Assembly (NCBI GenBank): GCA_019426215.1
Contig: CM033408.1
Location: forward strand, 7,195,077 to 7,259,076
DNA from: Buddleja alternifolia
Lineage: Eukaryota; Streptophyta; Magnoliopsida; Lamiales; Scrophulariaceae
Length of the DNA stretch: 64,000 bases
Direction of reading: 5' to 3'
Under the pieces are notes generated by a model. The model had not been told where the DNA came from. It saw nothing but the letters and a program-made list of their open reading frames with translations, and searched no databases. Below, piece after piece: positions 43,744 through 57,000 of the stretch (position 1 is the first letter of the stretch; each line of letters opens with the position of its first letter). A program made the position numbers and the translations under genes.

Positions 43744-45252
43744 TGTTAGGAAATTTCATGTTAGATGTTTTGATGGTGACAAGATAGGATTCATTGTTAG
43801 ACCCCAAATAAAATGTAAGTTTATGTTTTCTTTAGATCATTGTTTAAGCGTTTGAAAGTTTGTAATTTTGTTTAGGCTTGTAATTTTTATCTTTGTAGAT
43901 TTTAGACTAAGTCTTAGTAACTGAATCGCTAGTAGAATTCTAGGTGAGTCTATTAGAGAAGAAGTTGAAGACCAGCGTCTGAAGTCAACCAGAGATGAAG
44001 ATTTGTCTCTTAGCGTCCGTCAAACGCTAAAGGAACCTATTTCAGGATACATGGATCAAGCGCTCAAATTGTTTCAAGCGATGGATGTAAGATTCACCTG
44101 AAATAAATCCTCAAGTCATGAAGGACTTAAATGCAATCATTCAACGGACATTTATTTCCAACGGGAAATAAATTCAAATGCATTAAATGCCTGATAAGTG
44201 CATTAAATGTGATAAGCTACTATGACTTGTGGACAAGCCACCTTTTGACCAGACTGTCAGAAGTTTCAGAGTTTTAGCTGCTCCCGACCAATCGGATTCA
44301 GCGAATTTTCAGGAATGTCAGACTTTAGGTATGATCATGCGCCATGTGAAAGGCACGCTTCTACATGTGTCCAACGGACAGATCCCAAGAAATTGCCTAT
44401 AAATACCTTGCTCCAGAAAAAACCCAAAAAATAATAACAACAAGAATATACGAGAAATTATTGCCAAAAAAAATCTTACGTACATTCTTTCTGGAAAAAG
44501 CTTAGAAACCCCATAGCCAAAACCTCTCAAGCTTTCTATCTACATTCCAGACAGTCACAAATATCTCAAATATCTTCCAAAGAAGAAATTCAAACTCCAA
44601 CTGAGATATTCCAAGTTGTTTGATCTTCTCTAAAACAAACAAACCCCAGTGACAAACCTCAACCTTTCATCTGAGTGAAAAAAGTTGTTGAAACCTTTCA
44701 GGCAGTATTTATGAGTGAGAGAAGCTTGAAGAAGACGATCTTCATTGGTGCTGAAGTCTGTGTGATCAAGGAGCCCAAGATCTTTTTCATCCATTACTAT
44801 TTTGTAGAAGTTTCTGTGTGATTCTTTGATAATCATCATAGTAAATTCCTCCAAGTGAAATAGGAGAAGAAGGACGTAGCTGGGATTACATCACCCAGTG
44901 AACCTTACAAATTATTGTGTCATTTATATTTTATTGTCTCATATTCATCACATTATACTATTCTGAAAAAAGACAAATAAAATCGCAAAGCAATTAAACT
45001 ATCTAAAAGAACGCTAAAAATCATTTCCGCTGTGCTAACCCTAATTAAGCGATCTAAGCATTGCCCTACTTTGGTAAACTGCTGAAATCACTAAGTCTAA
45101 GTTAACTACTCTGAAGCGTCTGACCCAAGCGCTCAGCTTTTCAAGCGTTCAAATTTCTAAAGTGATACGAAAATTTTTGTGAAGTCAAAAGACTTCAGGG
45201 TCTATTCAACCCCCCCCTTCTAGACCCTTTCGTATGCCACTTGGGACCTCCA
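43744..45252 (+). repeat. 5' LTR of Sirevirus copy 3
   Basis: 1509 bp. A TATA-like CTATAAATACC lies near 44397-44407 after CCAACGGACAG. The 3' end has a C run and GGGACCTCCA. Confidence 0.93.
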
Positions 45253-45254
45253 AG

Positions 45255-45268
45255 TGGTATCAGAGCGG
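45255..45268 (+). promoter_or_regulatory. Primer-binding site, copy 3
   Basis: TGGTATCAGAGCGG two bases after the LTR matches the 3' end complement of initiator Met-tRNA used by Copia elements. Confidence 0.9.
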
Positions 45269-45370
45269 TTGAATTAGAAACCTAAGCGTTTCCGAGCATA
45301 ACTGCTTGTTCAGATCTATTTGTTTTTGAACTTAGTCGCTTTAATTTTTTATCTCCAAAAACATTTCATT

Positions 45371-47577
45371 ATGGCTTTCAACAAAATGCCTAAGTTGGTA
45401 GAGTCAAATTATGACTCTTGGAAACTTAGAGCATTCGCTTACTTGTGCTCATGCGATAGTGAAATGTGTGATGTAATTACAGGTGGTCCCATTCAAATTA
45501 TGAAAGTTGTAACTCGAGCCCCTGGAGCAACCGAGGCCACTCCAGATGGTTATGTCGAGAAACCTAAGTTAGAATGGACGCCTGAGGATCGAAAAAGAGC
45601 AAATCTAGATAATGTTGGACGAAGTGCACTTTACTCAGCATTAGGAGACAACGATGCATTGTTCAACAAGATCAAGCAATGTAAGACTTCCAAAGAAATA
45701 TGGGATAAGCTGGCTATAGTGTGTGAAGGATCAGCACAAATGAAGGAGAATAAGCTTTCCATAGCCAAGCAAAGATTTGAGCATTTCAAGATGCAGCCCA
45801 ATGAGACGCTAGAACAATTGGACGCAAGGTTTACTTTGCTCGTTACAGAGTTAGCGTCATTAGACAAGGAATTGACCAACAAGGAAATGGTCAACAAAAT
45901 TTTCAGAAGCCTTCCAAGCAAATATCTAATTAAGACTGTTGCTATGAGAGAATCACAGACATTGGAGACTCTTACTCCAGAGCATGTCTTCTCAGAGTTA
46001 AAGGCATTTGAGTTCGAATTGGGTGAAGTCAGTGACACATCGACTGAATCAGGAGCTTTAATCGCTACAACCAAAAGCAAGGGTAAAGCGGTTAGTGAGG
46101 TTAAAATCATGGAATCAAATGAAGAAAAGGAAATGGCTTTATTGGTCAAGAAATTCAAAAAATTTCTAAGATATGAAAAGAAAAATCCTATCGGACAAAC
46201 GTCATTTCAGACTCCTCTCCCTGCTCCAGCGCCTCAGTATCAAGCGCCAGTGTACTCTGCACCTCAACCAGTAGCGCCAGTTCCATACCAAGCGCCTCCG
46301 TCCCCTACTCAAAATCTCTCAGCGCCAGTAGTCTCAAAGCGATTATCCACTGAACAGAAAATGAAAACTAATTTGTGTTATAATTGCAGAAAACCAGGGC
46401 ACTACCAGGTGAATTGCCCTTATCCAAATGTGTCAAAGCCCTCAAGGCAAGACTATGCGGATAGAAACCAATTCAGAAGCAACCTTCGCCAACAGGGATT
46501 GCTAGCGGAATCTGAACCATTCTTCGCACCTGAAGAGGATTTAGAATCATCAGATGAAAGCAGTGATGATGAGCCTACAAGCGACTCAGCGTTGATTTGT
46601 CTTATGGCAAGAGATGATGAAGCGTCTGAAAATTCGCTACCAGAGGTAACCAATGAATTGTCAATTCCTCTTTCTTATGATGAATTACTTGACAAAGTCA
46701 AAGAATACTACAATGAATGTCAAGAAGCTACCAAAATATATCAAAATGATCTCGATATTATCTCATCACTCACAAGAGATAAAGTGACACTCAGAGCAGA
46801 GTTGCGAGTTCAGCAACAGTGCATTGAGAAGAACCAATCACTTGAAAGTGAAATTATTCAATTAAAAAATGATCTTGATATAATAGTCAAAAGAGAAGCT
46901 GATCTGATCGCTAGACTTGCCCAATCAGAGTAGCTCGTCTCATCATTATCAAAAGCTTCTAGAAACTTGGATAATGTGACTGAGGTAACTAGATTATTTG
47001 GTGAAAAGACCGGTTTAGGATGCAATAAATTCAGTAAACAACCAAGTAAATCTAATGTTACGACAAACAACAAAGGAAAGGGTGTTTGCTTTGTTAAAGA
47101 AAGTCACAAAGTCAAACGCTGAATGAACCAAGCGACAACGGTATGAGGCCAAATGAGAAAGCCAAAGCTGACTCAAGCAAGGGAAAGACAAAGGCAAATG
47201 ATTCACAAAGAAAGATTCATCCAAACGCTCAAAAGGCTAAGGATAAACCTAACCACTGTCAATCAAGCGCTAAGCGTCAAGCACCAAAAGTGCAACCCAA
47301 GCCAGTGCCAAGGAAATACCAGCATCAATATCCGAGACGGTCAAGGTCATATTATCGATACTATGATGATTATGACTATGACTATGATTATGACTACTAT
47401 TATAATCGAGGATATTATTACACAGCCAAAAAGCACACACAACACGATGTGAAACCCAAAAAGGCCAGTATTCCCACAATGAAGACTAGACAAATATGGG
47501 TTCCTAAAGTTTTAATTCAAACCAAAGTTACTAACATTGAAGGACCCAAGAAAACATGGGTACCTAAGAAGAATTAG
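45371..47577 (+). pseudogene. Sirevirus-like gag, copy 3, one nonsense codon and a frameshift
   Basis: Gag builds the particle. The ATG at 45371 (MAFNKMPKLVESNYDSWKL) fits copy 1, which starts at the same place. The UBN2 core spans residues about 90-230 (TSKEIWDKLAIVCEGSAQMK, NKIFRSLPSKYLIKTVAMRE). A Pro/Ala/Gln-rich linker follows, then a knuckle CYNCRKPGHYQVNC (about residue 338), an acidic Ser/Asp/Glu patch and a coiled-coil-like region. A TAG at 46931 replaces the Gln codon of copy 1 (CAG). The frame continues to about 47120, shifts, and goes on at 47143-47577 with a Lys-rich, then Tyr/Asp-rich (YDYDYDYDYYY) segment ending WVPKKN. The pol frame starts just after in another phase. Confidence 0.85.
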
Positions 47578-50500
47578 AACTATCCTTAATGCAGGTACCT
47601 AGAGCCGACACCGATACTTCAGTTTGGTATTTCGATAGCGGGTCATCCAGACACATGACTGGATCAAAAGATCTCTTAGTCAACTATCGAGCTACCAATG
47701 GTCCTCAAGTTATATTCGGTGATAACTCCAAAGGTAAAACCAAAGGTATAGGTATCATGCATAGGGGGAACATCATGATCAGTGATGTATATTATGTTGA
47801 GGGTCTTAAACATAATTTGTTAAGCATTAGTCAATTTTGTGATAAAGGCTTTGATGTTAAATTCTCAAGCGACTTCTGCTATGTCAACGACGCTAAGACT
47901 AAGTCTACTAAATTAAGAGGAAAAAGAACAAACAATGTGTATTTAGTGGATTGGGATTCTACTTTTGATAACAACCCCGCATGCTTTGTTGCTAAAAGTC
48001 AAAATGAATTGGGTTGGTTATGGCATAGAAAAATGAATCATCTCAATTTTAAGGCAATCTCTCAGTTAATATCGCTAAATCTTGTCGAGGGATTACCTGA
48101 AGGTTCCTTTCAAAAGAATCGCTTATGTGATGCATGTCAAATGGGTAAACAAGTTAAATCATCTTTAAAAAAGAAACCATGTCTATCTACTTCTAGAGTT
48201 CTTGAACTATTGCATTTAGATTTGTTTGGACCTATTCAAATCATGAGTGTTAGTGGCAAAAAGTACTCGCTAGTAATAGTTGATGATTTCTCTCGCTATA
48301 CATGGGTAGAATTTCTAGCGACCAAAGATGAAACTAGTGTCAGGCTCACAGCGCTAATCCGTCAACTGCAAAATTCAAAAGACCTAACGGTGACGAGAAT
48401 TAGAAGCGACAGAGGAACTGAATTTACTAACCAATTTGTTGAGAAGTTTTGTACAGATCTAGGAATACTCCATGAGTATTCTGCTCCTAGAACACCTCAA
48501 CAAAATGGAGTTGCTGAGCGACGGAACAGAACGCTTAAAGAAGCCACTAGGACGATGCTAGCAGAATCCAAGCTGCCTCAAAGGTTTTGGGCCGAAGCCA
48601 TCAACACCGCTTGCTACACTCAGAACCGGTGTATGATCAACAAGCAACATGAGAAGACTCCATATGAATTGTCGAAGGGACGTAAGCCTAACGTTTCATA
48701 TTTTCATATTTTTGGTTCAAAATGTTTCATTCATAACAATGGATCCCAAAGCCTAAAAACATTTGATCCTAAAGCGGATGAGGGAATCCTTCTAGGAGAT
48801 GCCAAAAATGGAAAGAGCTTTCGCATCCTAAATAAGATCAAATCAAAGGTTGAAGAATCCATTCATGTTGTGTTTGATGATGCTAACCAAGAGCCGAGTA
48901 AGGTTGATCCGGATGATGTAGGAATTGAAGATCTTGCCCAGCAAGCGTCACAAATTAATCTTGAAGATGATAGTGACAATGATGATGATGAGATCTCTGT
49001 GCCTTTTCCTAAGGTTACTCGTGAGGTTACAAATTATGATGAAGTCAGAATCGCTAATGATCATGAAGAGAATGATCATCAATAGCAAATTAGAACTGTG
49101 AATGATGAAGTGACTGCGCAAGAGACAAATGAGAATCAAGCGATTGATAATCAAGAGTCTATCAACCCGTTCCAACCAGACCGAAAATGGCTTAGAGATC
49201 ATCCACCAGATCTAGTGATTGGAGATATTGAAGCACCTGTTAGAACTAGGTCCGCTACAATTAATGAGGCCATGTTCGCAAGCTTCCTATCTCAAATGGA
49301 ACCAAAGAAAGTGGATGAAGCGCTTAGTGATTCAAGTTGGGTAGAAGCGATGCAAGAAAAGCTTAACCAATTTGAGAGAAGCAAGGTTTGGACGCTAGTA
49401 CCAAGACCAACTCACCAAGGAGTCATTGGAACTAGATGGATTTTTAGGAACAAAATGGATGAAGATGGCATTGTTATAAGAAACAAAGCTAGATTAGTCG
49501 CTCAGGGTTATTGTCAAGAAGAAGGAATTGATTTTGATGAAACATATGCCCCAGTAGCCCGTCTTGAAGCGATTAGAATGTTCCTAGCGTTTGCCGCATT
49601 CAACAAGTTCACAGTATATCAAATGGACGTGAAGAATGCATTCTTGAATGGTAAACTCCAAGAAGAAGTCTATGTGGAGCAACCTCCAGGATTCATCAAC
49701 AACCATGGCAAAAGTATGGTCTACAAACTGGATAAGGCACTCTATGGCCTTAAACAAGCACCAAGAGCATGGTATGACACTCTCTCTATCTTCCTTATAG
49801 GTAAAGGCTTTTCAAAAGGCAGCGTTGACACAACGTTATTTAAAATTACCCATAATGAAGATATTCTCTTAGTCCAAATCTATGTTGATGATATTATATT
49901 TGGTTCTACTAATAAGCGATTGTGTGAGAAATTTTCGAAAATGATGCAAGAACAATTTGAAATGAGCATGATGGGCGAATTAACTTTTTTCTTAGGATTA
50001 CAAGTTAAGCAACTCCCTAATGGAATATTTATAAACCAAGCTAAGTATACTAGAGATATGATTAAGAAATTTGGTATGGAAAATTCATCATCTTCAAAAA
50101 TTCCAATGAGCCAAACGCTTAAGTTAGATAAAGATGAAAGTGGGAAGAAAATTGATATCACTAACTATAGGGGTATTATTGGATCACTTCTTTATCTTAC
50201 CACTAGTAGACCTGATATTATGTTTTCGGTATGCATGTGTGCACGGTTTCAATCTGATCCTAGAGAATCACACTTAACTGCTACCAAGAAAATCCTTAAG
50301 TACCTAAAAGGCACACAAAATGTGGGCTTATGGTATCCACAGGATTCTCCTTTTGAACTAATTGGTTATTCAGACGCAGATTTTGCAGGATGCAAAATAG
50401 ATAGAAAAAGTACTAGTGGTACATGTCAATTTCTAGGTGATAGACTAGTCTCGTGGCATAGTAAGAAACAACAATCTATAGCGACTTCTACCGCTGAGGC

Positions 50501-50693
50501 AGAATATGTAGCTGCTGGAAGATGTTGTGCACAAATCCTTTGGATGAGGCAACAACTTAGAGATTATGGAACAATCCTAGGTCCTACCCCAATACATTGT
50601 GATAACCAAAGCGCTTTAGCTATGACCCAAAATCCTGTCCTTCATTCTAGAACCAAACACATTGACATTAGATACCATTTCTTGCGTGACCAT

Positions 50694-53063
50694 TGATAAG
50701 AGGTGTTTTTACGTGTTTTTAAGACCGTAATTCTTATGATTTGGATTCACTTATTGCTTAAATCATGTCACATTTGCATTTAATAAGTGTGTTAAGTGAA
50801 TACAGGTAATAAATGAGAATACATGAAGAAAAGGAAGAAAACGATGTACAAAACAAGTTCAAACATGTTTTTCAACACTTAGGAGGTTTATGCATCTCCT
50901 ACCACATTCGAGCGATAATTCTGTACATTTCGAGACCGAATTGGACAACATTTCCTTCTACACAGTTGTATATCTATGTCTTAGCTTCAAATGGGAACTT
51001 GAATCATTCAAATCGGAGGTCTATAGAGATAATTATGAAGGAAATACGGTTGTTGCGCCGAACAGAGAAGTATATGCGCCAGGACACGCCCCAGCGCCTT
51101 CCTAGTCACGCCTAGGCGTGGACGGTCCGAATCTTACTCCTTTTCAGCCTAAATTCCAGCTCTTTATGATGGGAAGGAATCACTTTTAGCCATAATTCAG
51201 CACATGTGTTGAGGGGGTGTCATAAGTAGGGGTGTACACGGTCGGGTTCGGGCGGTTTTACAAAAAAAATTAACCCGACCCGACATGTGCGGGTTGACAA
51301 AATATCAAACCGAAAATGCATAATTATCTTTTCAAACCGAGCGGTTCGGGTCGGTCGGATTTAATATTTTAGCGGGCGGGTTGGCGGGTTATCAAATTAT
51401 AGTTATAATTTTTTCAACTTAATTTTAGTTATAATTAGTAAGTAAGAAATTAATTATTATACTTTTTGTACATTTAACTAAAAAAAATTGAGTTGGTAAG
51501 AAATACACAAATAAGTGGTGTTATTAAATAAAATTCATATTACTATGATTTCTAATGAGTGAAAAACTCTAAAATATTAATACAATTAATGTTTTTTGTA
51601 AATTTATCATCAAAATATTCATATACATATAAATTTTTCGTTCAAATCAAATAAAAACAAGTGTTCAAGCGAGTCAATTAATTTGCTCAAATAAAAAATA
51701 AAATATGTTACATGAATATGAATAAACCATTCTTATTAGAGAGTATATATGCATATATAGTTTTCAAAGTTTAGTGTTAATTTTTAACTATATATACTTA
51801 TACTTGTAACATAAATGATTAGCGGTCGGGTTGCGGGTTAGGCGGGTTACAATTATTAAACCCACCACCCGACCCGAAAGTGGCGGGTGGCAATATTTTC
51901 AACCCGCCACTATTATTTAATAATTCTAAACCGGCGGTTTTCGGGCGGATCGGCTCGGGTTGAGCGGTTCGGGCGGGTTGAGCGGGTTTATGTACACCCC
52001 TAGTCATAAGTGTGTTTCTTGATAGATTTACTTTATGGAATTTTATACTACACACTTTAGAGATAATTGAGGACACAAGAGAGGAACAACACATGGGAGG
52101 AAGAAGAATCTACACCTATAAAGCTAATCATCTCTTGCACCATCATGGATTATCAAATGGGAGAGGGAGTGACCGATCATAGAGGGAGAGGAGAGAATAC
52201 TTTTGATTCTTGATTCATCATCACCATTGGAGAAGGAAGATTCAATTGGAGTTCCATCATTATTCACCTTGGAGGGAGTTTTAATTGCTTGTTATTTCAT
52301 TTATGTTTATGAATATGTGTATTAATTCATTTATGTTTTTCATATTATCAATCATGAACTAAATTCATAAGACTAAGGCCATGTAAGGTCAAATTGTGAT
52401 ATATGCTTATAATAGATGATTGTTGAGGTTATTCTTATATTGTTATGTGATGTGAATTTGTGTTTTTACCTATCTTGCATATACTTGATCACTATATGTT
52501 AGAATCTTATGCCTAGGTGAATATTTCGGGAGAAAATTGACTTAGGGTGCAAGAAATTCACATCATGACCCGCAACTAATGAGGAATTGCCCTAGACATA
52601 GGTAAAGATTCCCGGGTGAAGTTGTTCGATTCTAATCGAGTGAACTCTAGTACGTTAATGCATGTTTAGTGGTTAGATTTCCGGATAGGAATATTTGGGA
52701 AATGACGATCTAAGCATAGGAGTTTATACGCGAGACATCGGTTATTCTCTACCCTCGGAGCTCTCACCATAACAATATAAGTGTAATCCTTCAACAAGAA
52801 CCTTTATAAGTATATTTGATCAATTTGGACCTAGCATGTGCCTTAGTCTCTCTTTATACTTTGTTTAAAATCAATTGTGTACTCTTGTTCTTATTGCATG
52901 CATTTTACATCCAATTTACTTTAATTATATTTGTTCTTTATCATTTCAAATCATCAACTAGAATTCAAGTCTCCGTGGTTCGACAACCCGGACTTTTTGT
53001 CCACTTATTACTACACACGACTAGTGCACTTGCTACAATAGCACGTTAGCTTTTAGCGTGTCA
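50694..53063 (+). mobile_element. Gypsy-type solo LTR inside Sirevirus pol, target duplication ACCAT
   Basis: Starts TGATAAGAGGTGTTTTTACG and ends TTTTAGCGTGTCA. ACCAT at 50689-50693 and 53064-53068 is a perfect 5-bp duplication, and one copy belongs to the pol codons. The last 130 bases (GGTTCGACAACCCGGACTTT, then CTTATTACTACACACGACTAG and a CTTGCTACAATAGCACG tract) match the reverse-strand ends of Gypsy LTRs 1-3, so this is a related family in the opposite orientation. No internal region is present. Without the nested hAT element it is about 1.59 kb. Confidence 0.9.
51227..52002. mobile_element. hAT-type MITE, 776 bp, 8-bp target duplication GTCATAAG
   Basis: The terminal inverted repeats are TAGGGGTGTACA at 51227 and TGTACACCCCTA ending at 52002. 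GTCATAAG at 51219-51226 and 52003-52010 is a perfect 8-bp duplication, the hAT signature. Both ends are rich in CGGGTTCGGGCGG / CCCGACCCG-type repeats. The centre is AT-rich. No transposase. Confidence 0.95.
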
Positions 53064-53203
53064 ACCATGTTCAAAAGAAAGATATCTCCATACATTTCAT
53101 TGGAACTGACAAACAACTGGCAGATATCTTCACCAAAGCACTCAACGAACAACGCTTTCTCACTTTAAGAAGTGAATTAGGTATGATTGATGTAAACGCT
53201 TAA

Positions 53204-54033
53204 ATCATAAAGCATCATATTTAATAGGCATATAACTTAGGGGAAATCCACTTTATGATTATGTCTAAACAATATTTCCAAAAATGAAATGAGTTATCAA
53301 TTTTAGGGGGAACTTTAAAAACTATAAGTAAGCGACTATGCTCAAAATGACCTTAACAAATCTTATGCACCGATCATTAGCGCTTACTTGTACTCATTAC
53401 AATCTGATCGCTTATAAAATGAAAGGTTTGAAAATCCAACAAGCGATTGATATGTATCAAATTAAATTTACTCTATAAAAGAATCTTCAGCGTTGAAAGA
53501 ATTCCCACTTCAACGCTAAAGTAACTCTCTTTTACAAAAATTCATGCATAGTTTTCATCGCCACAACGTAGCGTGTGGATGAGTCCAAAATTCTAGATTT
53601 GTTAACTACCCACACGTGCCTATCAAATCAAACTGACGGTTATGATTCCTATCTAAACCTAGGCAGTTCAGTAAAATGCATGAATCTGAGTACGTGTCAG
53701 TGTACTATCAGGCGCGTGTAATTTACGCTGAAAATTTCAAATTTTTCAAACGTTTTCAAAAAGTAACCGCGGATCCGAAAAATGTTATAATGTCCTATTT
53801 TACCGCACTTTTTGAAATCCGAAGTTATGTGTACACGGTTCAGATTTCTTTCTCATTAACTTCTGTACACGTGTCATTCATCTACCAATTGAGGAGTTAC
53901 TTTTACCTTCTATTTAAACCTCTCAAAACTTTTACAGAAAACCTTTATCACTTCCAATCTCTCTTCTGTAAAAGTCATTTCTCTCTAAAAAGCAAAAACT
54001 TCTCTCTTTTCTTCAAAGTTTCACCTTTCAGCA
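53204..54033 (+). promoter_or_regulatory. Pol-to-aORF leader with G-box and TATA-like module
   Basis: About 830 non-coding bases between the pol stop and the aORF ATG. CACGTGTCA (53868-53876, G-box/ABRE-like core CACGTG) and TATTTAAA (53911-53918) precede the ATG by about 165 and 123 bases. The same two motifs in the same order and with similar spacing stand before the ATG of the leader fragment at 30330-31095. I infer a separate promoter for the third gene. A short reading frame at 53676-54101 overlaps the start but has no family features. Confidence 0.55.
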
Positions 54034-57000
54034 ATGGCACCCAAAGCTTCAAAATCCTCCAAAACAGCACCTTCTGCTACCGGAAAACCTTCCCGTGCTG
54101 AAAAACCAGTGACGGTTAACGCCGGATTTTCGGTTAACTGGGATTATCTTTTTGATAACCAGAACTTCCCTCTTCGAACGATTCTTCCACTCGTTCAAGA
54201 ATCTGGTTTGAGAGACATGCTTACTACTACTTACAACTACTATGAAGAAGAATCTCTCTACTTTTTCAATAATGGTGAAATTTCTGAAGACGGTAATTCC
54301 ATATCCTGCGTCTTTCCTTCTGCTAAAGAGACCTTTGTTCTCATTCCCTCTCTGATTTCTTCACTACTAAATCTCCCGAATCATGGCAGTGAGGTAGAAC
54401 ATGTCAATCTCGGAGATGCTACCAAAGTCTGGGATTTGATCAAGAAAGACGACGTTAACGCTGCGTATGAGCCAAACTTCAAGAAGAATGATATGAAGGG
54501 CGAATACGTCATCCTCGCTGACATTTGTTCAAAGATTATTGAATGCAGAAAAGGAACTTTTGACAAAATCACCAACATTCAATACAAGATGATGGTAGCC
54601 ATCCTAACCAAGTTAAAAGTTAACTGGTCTCTCTACGTTTTCAATCGCTTCAAAGCAGCGATGGCTAAGTCTGTTAATCCCAAGCCTTACGAGATTGTGC
54701 TAAGTCGTATTCTTTGTGCTTGCGGATATACGCAATCTTTTGGCAAAAAGATTCCAGCGACCAAATTTTATGGAAAGAAAATGATAAGCGAGCTTCTTCA
54801 CCCGCGAAAACCCGGCGGAGCAGCGGTTCCTAAAGAACAGCGTGAGCGACTTCCAGCCGAAGGAGTTGTTCGCAGTGATGATGAAGATCAAGCGTCTTCT
54901 TCATCATCGTCCTCTTCATCAGAAGAAGAAGTGGTGGTCAAGCGACCTAAGAGAAAGATCACTCTCAGAGTCACTGAGCCATCCAAGCCCGCAAAGAAAC
55001 AAAAGCCTGATCTTAAGAAGAAGAAGCCGGACCCCAAAAAGAAACAAAAAATCCCTTCTCCTTCTCCCTTTCCTAAATCTCCATCTCCTCCTCCAGCGTT
55101 TGTCTTTCCCGTTCCCGAGGAAGAAGAAGCCGTAGAAGAAGAAGTACCGCTTGCACGAAGGCGTACTCCTCTTTCTACTCCCGCAGTATCCACTAGCGCT
55201 CCTTCAAAACCAGCGCTTAGAGAGTCAGCTAGTGCTTCTTTCTCTGACGCTGCTCCCGAAGTCAACTCAGATCCTGCAGCCGCTACTCAATCCGAGAGGC
55301 TTTCAAATGTTCAGGACCCCGAAGAAGAAGTCCAGGAGCCTGAGGAAATTTCTCAAGAAACTGATCAAGCGACTAAAAACGTCGATGATATTCCTCAGGC
55401 TCAAGACGTACCTCAAGATGTACCAATCACTGATGCCCTTCCTATCTCGGAGATTCCAGTTGAAAAAGATGTGGACATGGCAACTATTGCGGATATCGCT
55501 AAAAAGGCATCTCAAGTTCTTCCTGACGCTGAAACTTCATCAGCAAGTGAAGCAGCTTTAAACGCTGAGCGGTCGATAGAAGTGGCCCCTATCCCAACAG
55601 AGGCTATTGCTTTTGTTCCTACGCCAACAGGACCTCCTCCTCGTGTCATTGATTTCTTCCCGCGTGGATACTCTTCAGATATTGAATTTTATTATGCCGC
55701 CAGAGAACGTGACACTCAAACGCTTGCCGAGTTGGAAATCCAATTTCAAACAACTCTCCATCGGCCAGATCTTTCAGACTCACACAAGTTTGAAATCTTT
55801 GAGCGTTTTGCCAATCTTGGTCTGTACAGTTTAGCGCGTCTTCATTCACGCCTTGAGTATATTCGTCGACCAGCGTTCAACCAATCAGAATTTGACGAGA
55901 AGCGATTCAATTTCTCCGGTTACTCAGAAGAGTCCTTTTATCCTTTGCGCCAAAACCAGATTGTTTTCAAAAACCCCCACATGGGTGATTGGAACAAAGA
56001 TCCAGATGAGGCAGATCTCAACAAGATAGGATATTCAGCTCTTCCTTCCATCGTCAACTCTCCTCACAACGCTTTATCTCCTAATCCACTTAAGTTATGG
56101 AAAGGAAAAGGACCTATTGTTGCTGAGCGTCCAAATCCGGTCAACTCGTGGATAGAAGATGAGGCTCGAGAATATCTAGCCAGATTATGGGCTGAGGATT
56201 ATGAAGAAGAAACGGAACACTTTGAGAAATTTCTTGCCGCTAGAAAAGATCAAGCTAAAACGGACAAACTAGGGAAACGATGGATGATGAATACAACCAG
56301 ATGGGCTGAAGACTTTGTTCTGCATTTCTATACCCTCGAAGAACTTATAAGATACCCGTTTCTTTTCAAGTTTGGGATAGAATACAGACGCCGAGGATAT
56401 GCAACCTTTTTGCTTCAACAGCGTCAGATTATTGCAGGGAATGTTAGCGCTTTGCCACGATACAGACAACCAATCGAAAGCTACATTTGCCAGCAACTCG
56501 CCTTATACAACCAGGGCGGACGCTACGTCTTGTATCCTCGTGCCGCCTTTGTTCAAAGAATCTTTCCTGACCTAAACGAAGACTTCGTCAAGTAAACAAC
56601 TAATTTTTCCCGGTCAGAGTCAGATTTGTGTTGATGTTTCCACAGAACACGCTGAGTTTGCTGAGTTCCACAGAGACATGAGAGCAGTATTTGAAAATGC
56701 CCAAGCGCTGGACAGCAGTTTCAATCACTTTTTCGGGTGTTATAATTTCAGAGGATATACTCTACACCCCGTGCTCTTTAGTGAATCCAACATTCAAGTG
56801 GCCAAGATGATCTCGCTGATTAGGCCAGTGGACCAAGACGCAGCTCAAGCGCTCATGCCGTTGATTTTGGACTTTTTCAATCGTTATACTTCAGGGATTG
56901 CTTTACCGGGAGATGTGCAACTGGCACTAAGTACCGAAGAGCGTGAAGACGCTATATTCTTTATCCCGCAATCCAGCCTGATCAGTCCAAGGCATGTGAT

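Larger units (their letters stand above)
47589..53203 (+). pseudogene. Sirevirus-like pol, copy 3 (protease, integrase, RT, RNase H), split by a solo LTR
   Basis: Pol processes proteins, copies RNA to DNA and integrates it. Protease: WYFDSGSSRHMTG at residues 13-25 (catalytic DSG intact). Integrase: WHRKMNHLNF, CDACQMGKQ, HLDLFGP, RSDRGTEF and PQQNGVAERRNR, with DDE residues visible. A TAG at 49083-49085 (GAG in copy 1) interrupts the frame, which resumes in phase at 49098. [49 protein letters not shown] (YVDD intact). RNase [30 protein letters not shown] and [17 protein letters not shown]. The Gypsy solo LTR enters at 50694. The C-terminal 45 or so codons lie at 53064-53203 (QLADIFTKAL, end GMIDVNA). 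Confidence 0.9.
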
